Shown here in pieces: positions 53,567 through 62,924 of a stretch of DNA of 64,000 nucleotides (its first letter is position 1; each line of letters begins with the position of its first letter). Origin of the DNA: Bacillus sp. BA3. Its GTDB lineage: Bacteria; Bacillota; Bacilli; Bacillales; DSM-1321. The position numbers and the translations under genes were made by a program. Location: contig PIZR01000013.1 of NCBI GenBank assembly GCA_002835675.1, forward strand, positions 8,438 through 72,437. The letters run 5' to 3'. Below the pieces are notes generated by a model. It searched no databases. It had not been told where the DNA came from and saw only the letters and a list, made by a program, of their open reading frames with translations.

Positions 53567-53683
53567 TCCTTATGAAGGACCTAGGCTGCACCAAATGGTT
53601 TCGAAGTGATTAGCTACGAACACCCGGATGTTTCCGACATTAGAAAGTTACCACTTGAAGCCAATTAAAATATAAACACATTA

Positions 53684-53822
53684 TTAACTAACGAGTGTGT
53701 TAGTTCATTTAGAAGGCCACCAAATTGGTGGTCTTTTGAATGTAAGATTCTTATACAAATCATACATTCAAATTAGAGAAGAAAGTACCATTATGCAATT
53801 AACGGGGCAGGATAGTTTAAGT
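53684..53822 (+). repeat. Triple-hairpin repeat with internal insertion
   Basis: Left AACTAACGAGTGTGTTAGTT (perfect 7-bp arms), core GGCCACCAAATTGGTGGTC with TTTT, then about 55 extra bases containing TGAATGTA/TACATTCA, then AATTAACGGGGCAGGATAGTT. The insertion separates core from right hairpin. Confidence 0.8.
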
Positions 53823-53843
53823 AGAATCCTTCACAATATTACT

Positions 53844-53866
53844 AAAAAAGCCCTGTTTAGCAGGGC
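53844..53866 (-). terminator. Terminator reading on the minus strand
   Basis: GCCCTG/CAGGGC with TTTTTT on the minus strand. It may end transcripts from the minus-strand LysR gene 370 bases away. Confidence 0.7.
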
Positions 53867-53895
53867 AATTCTTAACTAACTATTATTAATTTGTT

Positions 53896-53985
53896 TTATT
53901 CCTCATCTATTTGTTTTGTAACATAATTCATCCATAACCCACCATCATCCAATTTTTCTATTTCTTTTAAGATTTGAACAGTATC
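53896..53985 (-). pseudogene. C-terminal remnant of an unknown gene
   Basis: Minus-strand frame TVQILKEIEKLDDGGLWMNY then VTKQIDEE and a stop; preceded by in-frame stops and without a start. Looks like the last 27 codons of a lost gene. The rest up to 54234 holds nothing intact. Confidence 0.35.
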
Positions 53986-54234
53986 TCAATTAATCTTACT
54001 TTATCTTAAAATTACGTTCTTTTTCCTTTCCTTCTATCCTTTTGAGATAATAGCCATTTCTTCCATTACTTCAAGGGTAAAGGCTGCGCCAGACTATCGC
54101 CTCCTTGATTCCATTCCAGAAATGGATCAATAAAATTTAGGACAAAAGGAAGAAAAAATGGAATAGCTTTAGCCATTCCAAAATATTTTTCTCTCTCTTA
54201 TTCAGCTATCGCTCCAATTATCGAAAGTAACGTA

Positions 54235-55158
54235 TTATCTTTTTTTAAAATTATTCGATTTCTCATTAAATTCCTTATATTGTTCTCGTGAAATCTGTAT
54301 GAAATCCTCTAGATAAGAGGGAATATATTTATCCTTATGCCAAGCAATCTCTGTAAATACGGGTTCTAAAACGATGGATGTAGGTATTTCGATTAAACTG
54401 CCATTATCTAGTTCTTTTTCTACCACCATTTTAGGTAAAAGTGAAGTGCCTAATCCTGCCATAACACATTGTTTGATTGCTTCGATACTACCAAATTCAA
54501 TAATTTGCTCCGGATAAAAACCTTCTAATTGAATTCTATGTTCAAATTGAGTTCGATAAGAGCAGCCTTTTTCCGTTAACAGAATCGTTTCTTGTGCGAG
54601 TTCCTCTGCGGTCAACCGCTTTTTTTTAGTTAAATGATGCAAAGGAGATGCTACGAATATTAAGTCTTCCTCAATTAACATCTCTTTATGAAGCGCAGGC
54701 ATTTTTTTTAAGGTATCGGTGATGAAAGCTAAGTCGAGGGTACCCGATTGCAACAGATTCTTTGCTATATCTATTGTATGGACAGGTTTAAAAATCAGTT
54801 TGACTTGTGGGTGGCGTTGTTTGAAAAATTGTAAAATATCTGGAAGTCGATATGTGCATTGGCTTTCCTGGGCACCAATCGTTAAAACTGCATTGGACTC
54901 ATTTTGACCAGATAACGTTTGCCTCATTTCTTCGTTCAGATCAAGCATCTTTTGTGCGTATTGTTTCAGCTGTATGCCAGCTTCTGTTAAGTAGATTCGT
55001 TTCCCCAGTCGCTCAAATAATGGCGTTCCTAATTCCGCTTCTAATGACTTAATTTGTGCAGTAATACTAGATTGTGCATAATCTAGTATTTTAGCTGTTT
55101 GAGTAATGTTCAACGTCTTAGTAGCAGTTAAAAACGTATGCAAATGCTTAATTTCCAA
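54235..55158 (-). CDS. LysR family regulator
   Basis: 307 residues from a TTG six bases after AGAGGTG. LNITQTAKILDYAQSSITAQ is the DNA-binding helix region; the effector domain follows (VLTIGAQESQCTYRLPDIL). Divergent from the flavin reductase gene at 55275, which it probably controls via the palindrome at 55183. Confidence 0.88.
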   Translation of the reverse strand: MEIKHLHTFLTATKTLNITQTAKILDYAQSSITAQIKSLEAELGTPLFERLGKRIYLTEAGIQLKQYAQKMLDLNEEMRQTLSGQNESNAVLTIGAQESQCTYRLPDILQFFKQRHPQVKLIFKPVHTIDIAKNLLQSGTLDLAFITDTLKKMPALHKEMLIEEDLIFVASPLHHLTKKKRLTAEELAQETILLTEKGCSYRTQFEHRIQLEGFYPEQIIEFGSIEAIKQCVMAGLGTSLLPKMVVEKELDNGSLIEIPTSIVLEPVFTEIAWHKDKYIPSYLEDFIQISREQYKEFNEKSNNFKKR

Positions 55159-55182
55159 ATTATACACCTCTAAATCGTTTTT

Positions 55183-55201
55183 TTCGATTAATCAAATCGA
55201 A
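55183..55201. promoter_or_regulatory. LysR-type operator
   Basis: TTCGAT-N7-ATCGAA, an inverted repeat of the T-N11-A kind, between the divergent LysR and reductase genes. Confidence 0.6.
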
Positions 55202-55274
55202 ATGTTCATCTTTATAGATTATTAATTTAAGTATAAACTTTTTTTATACTAAAGTATAGAAAAGGGGTTTTAAA

Positions 55275-55838
55275 ATGAACATCGCAACATTCATAGGTAG
55301 CTCAAGAACAGAGGGTAACAGTGAATTACTAGCGGACTTGGTCTTGAAGGGGATAAACCATCAAAAGATATATTTAAAGGATTTATCCATTCAACCAATT
55401 GAAGATTTACGTCATACAAAAGAAGGATTTCAAATAGTAGAGGATGATTATGAACAAGTCGTAAAGGTATTCATGGAAAATGATGTGATAATCTTTGCTA
55501 CACCTATATACTGGTATAGTATGTCGGGTTTAATGAAAAATATGATTGATCGACTTAGTCATGCCATACGTGATGAAAGGTACCCGCTGTTTAAAGAACG
55601 TTTACAGGAAGTAGAAACGATTGTTATAGCTGTAGGTGGTGACGGACCAAGAATTAAAGGTTTGCCTCTTATTCAGCAATTCCAATATACTTTCGATTTC
55701 TTAAATATGCGTTTTTCATCTTACATTTTAGGTGAAGCAAACAAACCTGGTGATATTCTAGAGGATTGTCAAGCTTTATCGCAAGCTAATTTATTAAATA
55801 AAAATCTTAAAATGTTGCTAGACTCTGAGGAAGAGTAA
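55275..55838 (+). CDS. NAD(P)H-dependent FMN reductase-like flavoprotein
   Basis: 187 residues. FIGSSRTEGNSELLADLVL is the FMN phosphate loop and FATPIYWYSMSGLMKNMIDRL the conserved second motif. Reduces quinones, nitro compounds or metals in related proteins. AAAGGGG precedes the ATG. Controlled by the divergent LysR regulator by inference. Confidence 0.87.
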   Translation: MNIATFIGSSRTEGNSELLADLVLKGINHQKIYLKDLSIQPIEDLRHTKEGFQIVEDDYEQVVKVFMENDVIIFATPIYWYSMSGLMKNMIDRLSHAIRDERYPLFKERLQEVETIVIAVGGDGPRIKGLPLIQQFQYTFDFLNMRFSSYILGEANKPGDILEDCQALSQANLLNKNLKMLLDSEEE

Positions 55839-56000
55839 AAAGGAATAGTTATCTTAAAATTAATAATTTTTTTATCATTTTGCGATTGGGAAGTAGAAAC
55901 CAACTTGCTTAGCGTACAAAATTTATGAAATGTTGGCGTTATCCATGTAGGTTCTATGTCTCTATAAACTAACTTTAGTATCATAACCAAAATCGATTTA

Positions 56001-56342
56001 GGTCGTATGGTTGTACAAATTGGTTCGCAATTCTTACAAAAATCGAAGGGTGGTAAAGGAATCCTTCTTGCGGGTGTTCCTGGTGTTAGTCGTGGTAAAG
56101 TGACTATCATTGGTGGTGGTGGTGTAGGCACAAATGCAGCGAAAAGGCAATCGGTGTAGGGGCTGATTTCACTATCATTCACTTAAGTGCGGATCGGTTA
56201 CGTCAATTAGTTGATATCTTTGGTAATCAAATTAAAACTTTAATGTCCAATCCATTCAATAGAAGCTGATCTTTTAATCGGAGCCGTATTAATTCCTGGT
56301 GCAAAAGCTCCTAAGCTGGTAACTGAAGAAATGATTGAATAA
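56001..56342 (+). pseudogene. ald: Alanine dehydrogenase fragment
   Basis: [40 protein letters not shown] and, after two frame changes, [12 protein letters not shown] and [20 protein letters not shown] match the middle of Ald (about residues 125-240 of 370). Several indels and stops mean it is dead, and both ends of the gene are missing. Confidence 0.8.
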
Positions 56343-56476
56343 TAGTAAGTAAAAATGATTCAGGCAGTATCGTTGAAAGACATGTAAAGGTAAAAAAGCA
56401 ATAGATGTATCTTAAATAGTGTAGTGGACTTGGAAGAAAATTAGGATGGCTTTAATTTTGCTAAATAGAGAGATAA

Positions 56477-56513
56477 AAACAGCCAGGTGCTTGCGCGAGA
56501 GCCTTGGCTGTTT
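56477..56513. terminator. Terminator-like hairpin
   Basis: AAACAGCCA/TGGCTGTTT with a GC-rich inner part; T-run on the minus strand. Similar outer stem to the terminator at 26090. Confidence 0.6.
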
Positions 56514-56538
56514 AACAGAACCTCAAAATAAAAAACGA

Positions 56539-56563
56539 TTGCCCTCCTCTTTGAGGAGGGCAA
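56539..56563 (-). terminator. Terminator of the eutH gene
   Basis: TTGCCCTCCTC/GAGGAGGGCAA, loop of 3, with TCGTTTTTTATTTT on the minus strand. Confidence 0.85.
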
Positions 56564-56581
56564 AGTTGATATTTGTAATAT

Positions 56582-57676
56582 TTAAGTAGTAGATTTAGAA
56601 GTAGTAGATTTAGAAGTAGTGATAATAGCTAATGCAATCGCTGTAAGGCCTCCTATAAGCTTCCCAACAATCATGGCAAACACCATTTCTTTATTAACAC
56701 CTGCCACAAAACCTAGATTCCCTCCAAAAACAAAAGCAGCACTGACGGTAAAAGCAACATTCATTACCTTTCCTCTTGGATCCATGTTCTTTAGCGTCAT
56801 GAGCATAGGTATATTATTTGCAAGAGATGCAATAAGACCTGCTGTTGAAGTATCACTTATTCCTAGAAAATACCCTAGTTTCCCCAAATGGTTTTTAAAC
56901 ACTTTTGTGATGAAAGCAATCATGGGAAATGCTCCAGCAAGCGTAATTGCAATCATGCCAACAATTTTTATCCCTTCCGTGATTGGTGTCATATTCGGAA
57001 TAATAATAAAACCTGTTAATGTTTCAATGATGACCGCTGTAAGGCCTAACATAGCTATGACCTCAATGCATTTGCCAAAAAGATGAAATCCCGTAATCAT
57101 AATGCCTGTTGCTTTCCAAAGACCTATCGCAACAAATATGGAAAAGATGACAGTTGGGATAAGATTCATTAATACTATTTTCAAACTTAGATCAGCAACA
57201 ACTCCGCCAACAAGACAACCGAAAGGTACAGTTGTAATGCCTAAGAGAACACCTTTAGCAAAATATGGATGATCTTCTTTTTCAATTATCCCTAATGCAA
57301 CGGGAATGGTAAAGGAAATAGTAGGACCCATCATTGTGCCTAAAAACACCCAAGAAAATAACTCAGCTTCAGGGTTTGTGGCCATTTCATTTGCCAAGGC
57401 GTATCCCCCCATATCCACTGCTAACAGCGTGTTAGCAAATGATGAAGGATCGGCGCCAACCAAACCATAAATAGGCGTAATCACTGGTGTCAAAAATTTA
57501 GCAAGAATTGGAGCAATCGATATAATTCCGACCATGGCCATTGTTAAAGAGCCCATTGCCATAAAACCATCACTAAATTTCTGGCCTAACCCCATTCTAT
57601 TCCCCATACATTTATCAATAGCCCCTAAACAAAGAAAAACAACCATAATGTATATAATTATGTCACTTATTCCCAT
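56582..57676 (-). CDS. eutH: Ethanolamine permease-like protein EutH
   Basis: 364 residues, ten or so membrane segments. GNRMGLGQKFSDGFMAMGSL, DMGGYALANEMA, GTMMGPTISFTIPVALGIIE and GVLLGITTVPFGCLVGG are EutH motifs. Likely imports ethanolamine. No other eut gene (ammonia lyase, shell proteins) is in the window. The last residues TSKSTTSKSTT come from a 15-bp tandem repeat. AGAGG precedes the ATG. Confidence 0.9.
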   Translation of the reverse strand: MGISDIIIYIMVVFLCLGAIDKCMGNRMGLGQKFSDGFMAMGSLTMAMVGIISIAPILAKFLTPVITPIYGLVGADPSSFANTLLAVDMGGYALANEMATNPEAELFSWVFLGTMMGPTISFTIPVALGIIEKEDHPYFAKGVLLGITTVPFGCLVGGVVADLSLKIVLMNLIPTVIFSIFVAIGLWKATGIMITGFHLFGKCIEVIAMLGLTAVIIETLTGFIIIPNMTPITEGIKIVGMIAITLAGAFPMIAFITKVFKNHLGKLGYFLGISDTSTAGLIASLANNIPMLMTLKNMDPRGKVMNVAFTVSAAFVFGGNLGFVAGVNKEMVFAMIVGKLIGGLTAIALAIITTSKSTTSKSTT

Positions 57677-57707
57677 GGGAAAACCTCTTTTATTCTAATT
57701 TCATTTA

Positions 57708-58139
57708 TTAGTGGATTTCATATTTATATTTAGGTGAATAGAGCTGACATAAAAGACAATTAATATAGTTTTTTGATGTCAGTCTCTTTCTAATATAATT
57801 CAATAACTCAATTAACAAATCCCCGATTTGAATCGCATTGCCATTTTTCACATAAGTATCTTTCACGATACCAGCGAATGGTGCTTGAACCGTTGTCTCC
57901 ATTTTCATCGCTTCTGTTATCATGAGAAGGTCTCCTTTTGAGACCTTCTCTCCTTTTTCCACCAGTACTTTGATAACAGTTCCAGGCATAGAAACACTAA
58001 TGTAGTTTAGATTGCTGCTGTCTGCCTTTATACGTGTTTCTATAGTCGTTTTGATACTTTCATCTTTAATCACAATTTCACGATTGTCCATCATAATAAA
58101 AAATGATCTAAAAAAATTAAAGAGATAAAAAGATTCCAT
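57708..58139 (-). pseudogene. Pyruvate carboxylase C-terminal fragment with intact biotin site
   Basis: NREIVIKDESIKTTIETRIK, SVSMPGTVIKVLVEKGEKV and EAMKMETTVQAPFAG match the end of PycA, including the biotinylated Lys of MKM. A 16-residue hydrophobic leader precedes it and the natural end (LLIEI...) passes into unrelated residues. There is no clear ribosome binding site. A broken piece of pyc rather than a free biotin carrier is the better reading, but translation would give a biotinylatable protein. Confidence 0.65.
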
Positions 58140-58178
58140 GCTTCATTATGTCTAGTGAATCATTACGTTTGTATCTTT

Positions 58179-59588
58179 CTATACGCTTCTTTTTCCTTTC
58201 GTTAATGATTGGGTTCCCCCTTCATAAGTGGAAGGTTTTTCTTTACCAAGTTTAGAAATAAAATACGAAACAAGAACTAGCGCAGCAAGTACTAAAGTTG
58301 AAATTAATTGTGGTCGTGCAGAATCAATAAATGCCATAAATCCAAGAATTGAAACTATAGATCCAATAGTAATATACGTAAGGGAAGGGAATAACCACAT
58401 TTTTACAATAAGTGCTTCAGGATTTTCACGTTCCAATCTCTTGCGCATATAAAGTTGTGTAATAGGAACTACTAAATAAACTAGTAACATAATAGCTCCT
58501 GAAGCATTAACTAAAAATAAGAAAATTTTATCATAGGCAGCAGTACCAGAGAAAAAGAAAACCCAAGAAAAGAATGTACTACCTACAACCCCCCAAAACG
58601 GAGCCCCATTTTTGTTTACTCGGCCAAATATACGAGGAGCATCTCCTTTTTGGGCTAAAGAATACAGCATCCTTGACGCTGTATAAAGAGCTGAATTTAA
58701 CATAGAAAGTACAGCAGTTAAAATTATTAGATTCATAATGTCTGCAGCATAAGGAATCCCTACCATCTCCAATACTATGACAAAAGGACTTTTCAGTAGA
58801 GCAGAAGAATCCCATGGAAGAACGGTAACTAAAATAGAAATAGAGCCCACATAAAAGACAAAAACTCGCCATACTACACTGTTAATTGCTTTCATAACAG
58901 ACTTTTGGGGATCAGGGGATTCTCCAGCCGCAATTGTTACAATCTCAATTCCTGGAAATGCAAAAACAACGATAGTAATACCAACTAAGATAGAAGTAAT
59001 ACCATTAGGGAGAAATCCACCTCGATCAAGAAGATTAGAAACACCCGGTTTCTCAACGTTAGGGACCCATCCAAGAATAATAGCAGCTCCAAGAATTAAA
59101 AATAAAACAATAGCTGTTACTTTAATAATCGCGAACCAATATTCAAATTCTCCAAACGCTTTAACAGATCCAAAATTTGTAAGTGCCATTATAGCGATGA
59201 TACTAAAACTCAATATTCCTACATGAAGGGAAGGAAACCACTCATGGATAATAGCTGCAGCCATCATAGCTTCAGCGGGGATAACTACAGCCCAGAAAAA
59301 CCAGTATAACCACCCAGACGTGTAACCAGCCCATGGACCAATTTCATTATGTGCATAGGCTGAAAACGATCCACTACTTGGAAATACAGTGGCCATCTCT
59401 CCTAACATTCGCATTAAAAAGATAATGAGGACACCGACTGACAGATAAGCTAATACAGCTCCTGGTCCGGTAGAATTGATAACCACCCCACTACCTATAA
59501 ACAATCCACCTCCGATTACTCCACCAATAGAAATCATAGTCATATGCCTTTGCTTTAGTTCTTTTTTCAATTCATTATTATAATTCAA
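58179..59588 (-). CDS. Amino acid permease (APC family, GabP/AapA-like)
   Basis: 469 residues, 12 membrane segments. HMTMISIGGVIGGGLFIGSG is the family start, FPSSGSFSAYAHNEIGPWAG and ESPDPQKSVMKAINSVVWRV follow. Imports an amino acid or GABA. TTG 59588 has AGGAGG 11 bases upstream. In line with EutH and the oxidase on the same strand, though gaps suggest separate transcripts. Confidence 0.88.
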   Translation of the reverse strand: MNYNNELKKELKQRHMTMISIGGVIGGGLFIGSGVVINSTGPGAVLAYLSVGVLIIFLMRMLGEMATVFPSSGSFSAYAHNEIGPWAGYTSGWLYWFFWAVVIPAEAMMAAAIIHEWFPSLHVGILSFSIIAIMALTNFGSVKAFGEFEYWFAIIKVTAIVLFLILGAAIILGWVPNVEKPGVSNLLDRGGFLPNGITSILVGITIVVFAFPGIEIVTIAAGESPDPQKSVMKAINSVVWRVFVFYVGSISILVTVLPWDSSALLKSPFVIVLEMVGIPYAADIMNLIILTAVLSMLNSALYTASRMLYSLAQKGDAPRIFGRVNKNGAPFWGVVGSTFFSWVFFFSGTAAYDKIFLFLVNASGAIMLLVYLVVPITQLYMRKRLERENPEALIVKMWLFPSLTYITIGSIVSILGFMAFIDSARPQLISTLVLAALVLVSYFISKLGKEKPSTYEGGTQSLTKGKRSV

Positions 59589-60068
59589 AACTGTTTATTC
59601 CTCCTATTAAATTAACAAAATTCAAAATATTAAAACTTCTTTTGCTTATATAAATTTCCGCTTATCAAATTCATATAAAGAACAATAGTATCTAAAGTTA
59701 ATTTTGTTATTTTGATAATTTTTCCAATAGATTCTTTTATGTCCAGAAATTAATTATCCTAGATTTCGCGCCTGTGGATAAATGGGGGTTTCTGCTAGTG
59801 TAGAGGTATTTAATTTGGAAATTTTAATTCTAGTTGATAAGCATGTTGTAACATTTTTATCCAAAAAAAAATCCCTCTCGATAAACTAAAGTTCTGTTTC
59901 TAGAACCCTCACTTTTTTATAGTTTCAAACAAGGTAATGATGAGATTCATAGATAATAAATTTCTTTAGAATACTCGAACTATAAGACATATCAACATGG
60001 GAATTTTCATACAGTTCACAAGTGACTATCTACACGATTAACGGCTGTTCAATCTCCCTTATACCAAA
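59589..60068. other. Long gap upstream of the permease gene
   Basis: No gene seen in nearly 500 bases. GTTCT/AGAAC near 59890 is the only notable small palindrome. Probably the permease regulatory region. Confidence 0.4.
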
Positions 60069-60113
60069 CAAGCTAACGAAAGTGAAAGACAAAGCAATAC
60101 CTTCGTTAGCTTG
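60069..60113 (-). terminator. Terminator of the oxidase gene
   Basis: CAAGCTAACGAA/TTCGTTAGCTTG, 12-bp stem with a 21-base loop, 20 bases after the minus-strand stop. Confidence 0.7.
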
Positions 60114-60132
60114 AGGGCTATGGGGAGGACCC

Positions 60133-61344
60133 TTAAATTACGGCACGCTCAATTAGAGGTGCGTTGTTGGCAAGACGGGCATAGGAAAGTGCCGAGAGAT
60201 CAAGGGTGCGAAACTCACCATAGATGAGTAGTTCCGCGACACCGCGACCGCATGCGGGCGCTTGCTGCGAGCCATGGCCAGAGAAACCATTGCAGAAGAA
60301 AAGGTTAGCGATCTCGGTATGAGGGCCGATGATTGCATTATGGTCAAAAGTGTTAAACTCGTAGTGCCCTACCCATGAGTCTGTCACCTTGACTGAATTA
60401 AACTGTGGAATGCGGTTCTGAATCACCGGCAAAATCTTTTCTTCCCATACTGCTTCCGGGTAGCCGAAGTCGTCAAAAGCTACAGCAGGATCGCCTTCAA
60501 TAGGTGGACAACCTACAAGGTAATCGTGCTCGCCGAAGGAACGCATATGAACCCCGGTAGGGTCAATCGTCAGAGGTAGATCTTGTTCTAAATGATTTTC
60601 GGCAGAGAATATATAGGTGTAACGACGGCGAGGCTCGATTGGAAGATCTACGCCTGCCATTCTGGAGACTTGGGCTGCCCGGGTGCCAGCCGCATTAACA
60701 ACTTTTCCGACAGTAATGACTTCCCCTGTTTTTAAAGTGACGCTATTTATAGATTTTCCAGAGCTGTCCATCGTGACGACTTCGTTCTCGATGAAGTGCA
60801 CGCCGTTTTCCCAGGCTTTTTGTCGTAGCCATTCCACCATGAGTAAAGCATCGAAGGCTCCCTCGTCGACAGTGTTCAGACTTCCGGCGACGATGTCTTC
60901 GAGGTTGTAGAATGGGTAAGCGGTTACAATTTCCTGCTGTGTCAGAATCTTGGTACCAGCACCACAGGAGGCCTGTAATTGCTGGTCTTCACGGAGTATG
61001 TTGGCGAACTCCTCATTGTCGGCGAGATAGAGGTACCCGAAATTTCGTATAGGAATGTTCGGAACCTTGGGGTCATCACCTAGATTCTCACGAAAGTTTT
61101 TGACGAATTCGGCAGCGTACTGCGCAATCTCTACGTTGATTTCAGTAGCGAATTGTTGACGCATGCAGTTATTGCTGGCTATAGTTGCAGATTGCTTGAA
61201 TGCGGAATCTTTTTCGACAACTAGTACTCTACCGTCGAAGTCAGGGTTGTTGCTGAGGAACCAAGCCACAGCTGCTCCGCTCGTAGCGCCGCCGATGATG
61301 ACGACATCATAAAAACTATGTTCTGGGTGAATAGAAAATTTCAT
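60133..61344 (-). CDS. FAD-dependent oxidoreductase (DAO family)
   Basis: 403 residues. VVIIGGATSGAAVAWFLS is the FAD dinucleotide loop, RRRYTYIFSAE and VGHYEFNTFDHNAIIGPH with FFCNGFSGHGSQQAPACG the substrate and second FAD motifs. Oxidises an amine or amino acid (sarcosine/D-amino acid type). The gene is near 49 percent GC by eye, well above its neighbours, with codon use to match, so it was probably acquired. ATG 61344 follows AAGGAG. Confidence 0.88.
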   Translation of the reverse strand: MKFSIHPEHSFYDVVIIGGATSGAAVAWFLSNNPDFDGRVLVVEKDSAFKQSATIASNNCMRQQFATEINVEIAQYAAEFVKNFRENLGDDPKVPNIPIRNFGYLYLADNEEFANILREDQQLQASCGAGTKILTQQEIVTAYPFYNLEDIVAGSLNTVDEGAFDALLMVEWLRQKAWENGVHFIENEVVTMDSSGKSINSVTLKTGEVITVGKVVNAAGTRAAQVSRMAGVDLPIEPRRRYTYIFSAENHLEQDLPLTIDPTGVHMRSFGEHDYLVGCPPIEGDPAVAFDDFGYPEAVWEEKILPVIQNRIPQFNSVKVTDSWVGHYEFNTFDHNAIIGPHTEIANLFFCNGFSGHGSQQAPACGRGVAELLIYGEFRTLDLSALSYARLANNAPLIERAVI

Positions 61345-62057
61345 GTAAAACACTCCTTTTTTTGAATTATCTGAATTATATCGCGGTTATGAGTATTAGT
61401 AAAATGAATGTTAATAATGCTTGACATTAATTTTATTCATGTACAGAATTTTTGTGTTATGACTATTCAGGGTTATGAGGTTTCCAATAAAGTAGTTCAA
61501 CCATAAAGAAATAACAAGTATTGGAAATGAATTAAAAGGAAAGAAAAATACTATTTCCGATCGTTTTTAAGGTTTTATCTCCGTGAAATTGCCGTTACTG
61601 TTCCCATGACAGCAATAAGTATTATAATTACTCTTGTGATAGAGGATAACAGTTTAGAAGTGTTCACTAAGGAATTAGTAAATAAAATTTCTTATATTGT
61701 CATAAGATTTTCATTTTTAGCTATTGAGATCTCTTTTGCTTTATACACGAAACTTCCCCAACTCATTGCATTCCCTATTCTTTGTTATTGAGTTTTCCTT
61801 AAAAAAGCCTATACGGAGTAGCGTCAGGAAAAATGCGGATTTACAACGTTAAGAAAATCCAAATAAAAAGGCCTAATTACTCGCTTACAACACCGAGAAA
61901 TTAGGCTCTGATTTACTTTATATAAATTCCCGGTGTTTGGACAATCTTTTCCTTTATTCCATCCTTCTTGTAAAAAGTCGATTTAATTATGTACAAAATG
62001 AGCTTTATTTGGATGGTAATAATTTTTTTATTAATTACATAGACTGTTTTTGTTAAT
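61345..62057. other. Gap with second copy of the two-copy motif
   Basis: Holds GTAGCGTCAGGAAAAATGCGG and ATTTACAACGTTAAG (61818-61852), the partner of the motif at 50847, followed by AATCCAAAT and the hairpin GCCTAATT.CTCG/CGAG.AATTAGGC at 61871-61906. A hydrophobic 61-codon frame at 61606 has no start site and I do not call it. Confidence 0.6.
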
Positions 62058-62924
62058 CTACAACATACTCACCCAAGATTTAGTTACTTCAGCAAATTTC
62101 CTTGCTGCAGGAGAAAGATTATAACGTGTAGCAAGACCAATGGAACGATAGCTATCTACTTCTAAAGGAATAGCACGTAGCTGTGGTAAAAGTGACTGCA
62201 ACACCATTTCTGGCAGAATACTGATTCCTAAAAGATTAGCTACCATAGACATGATTGCATTTTCCCCCATTAGTTCAAAACGAATTTTGGGCTGAACTTT
62301 ATTTTCTTTAAAAATTCTTTTAACATCATGATAGCCACCAAATGCAGGCATAATAAACCATTGTTTTTCTAGTTCTTTAAAAGAAATAGTCTCATTATTG
62401 TATAGTTCACTTTTATCAGAAACAATACAAAGTAGTCTATCATCCTTTAAAGGAATTACATCAAATTTTTGTGAGTACCTAACATTAATAAAACCACAAT
62501 CTATCACTCCTCCTAATAGCCACTGTTCAATTTCAAAATAATTTCCTTCCATTAACTCAATTCGAATATCAGGATAATCTGTTTGCATTAATTTGATAAT
62601 TTCAGGTAACCAGATCGTAGAAACGCTAGTAAACACCCCAACCTTAATAGTTCCTTTTGTAAGTCCAGCAATACTAGCTGCTTCTTGTTGTACTTGTTCA
62701 TAATAGTGTAAAACCTTTCGTATCGTTAGTAACAATATTTCTCCTTCACTCGTTAAAGAGATACCTAATCGATTTCTATTTACTAAAGGAAAGCCAAATT
62801 CCGTTTCAAGATTAGTGATAGCGTGGCTCACTGCAGATTGAGTTAATCCTAAAACTTCAGCGGCTTGTGTGAAACTTTTTACTTCAGCAACTTTATTTAG
62901 GATTTCAAATTTAATCAAGCTCAT
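62058..62924 (-). CDS. LysR family regulator
   Basis: 288 residues. KSFTQAAEVLGLTQSAVSHA is the DNA-binding helix region; effector domain begins near IKVGVFTSVSTIWLPEIIK. AAGGAGG precedes the ATG. Nearest target candidates are the oxidase and permease downstream on the same strand. Confidence 0.88.
   Translation of the reverse strand: MSLIKFEILNKVAEVKSFTQAAEVLGLTQSAVSHAITNLETEFGFPLVNRNRLGISLTSEGEILLLTIRKVLHYYEQVQQEAASIAGLTKGTIKVGVFTSVSTIWLPEIIKLMQTDYPDIRIELMEGNYFEIEQWLLGGVIDCGFINVRYSQKFDVIPLKDDRLLCIVSDKSELYNNETISFKELEKQWFIMPAFGGYHDVKRIFKENKVQPKIRFELMGENAIMSMVANLLGISILPEMVLQSLLPQLRAIPLEVDSYRSIGLATRYNLSPAARKFAEVTKSWVSML

Noticed and set aside
61606-61791. Hydrophobic 61-codon + strand frame
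   Set aside because: No start site; hydrophobic bias is expected from AT-rich DNA.
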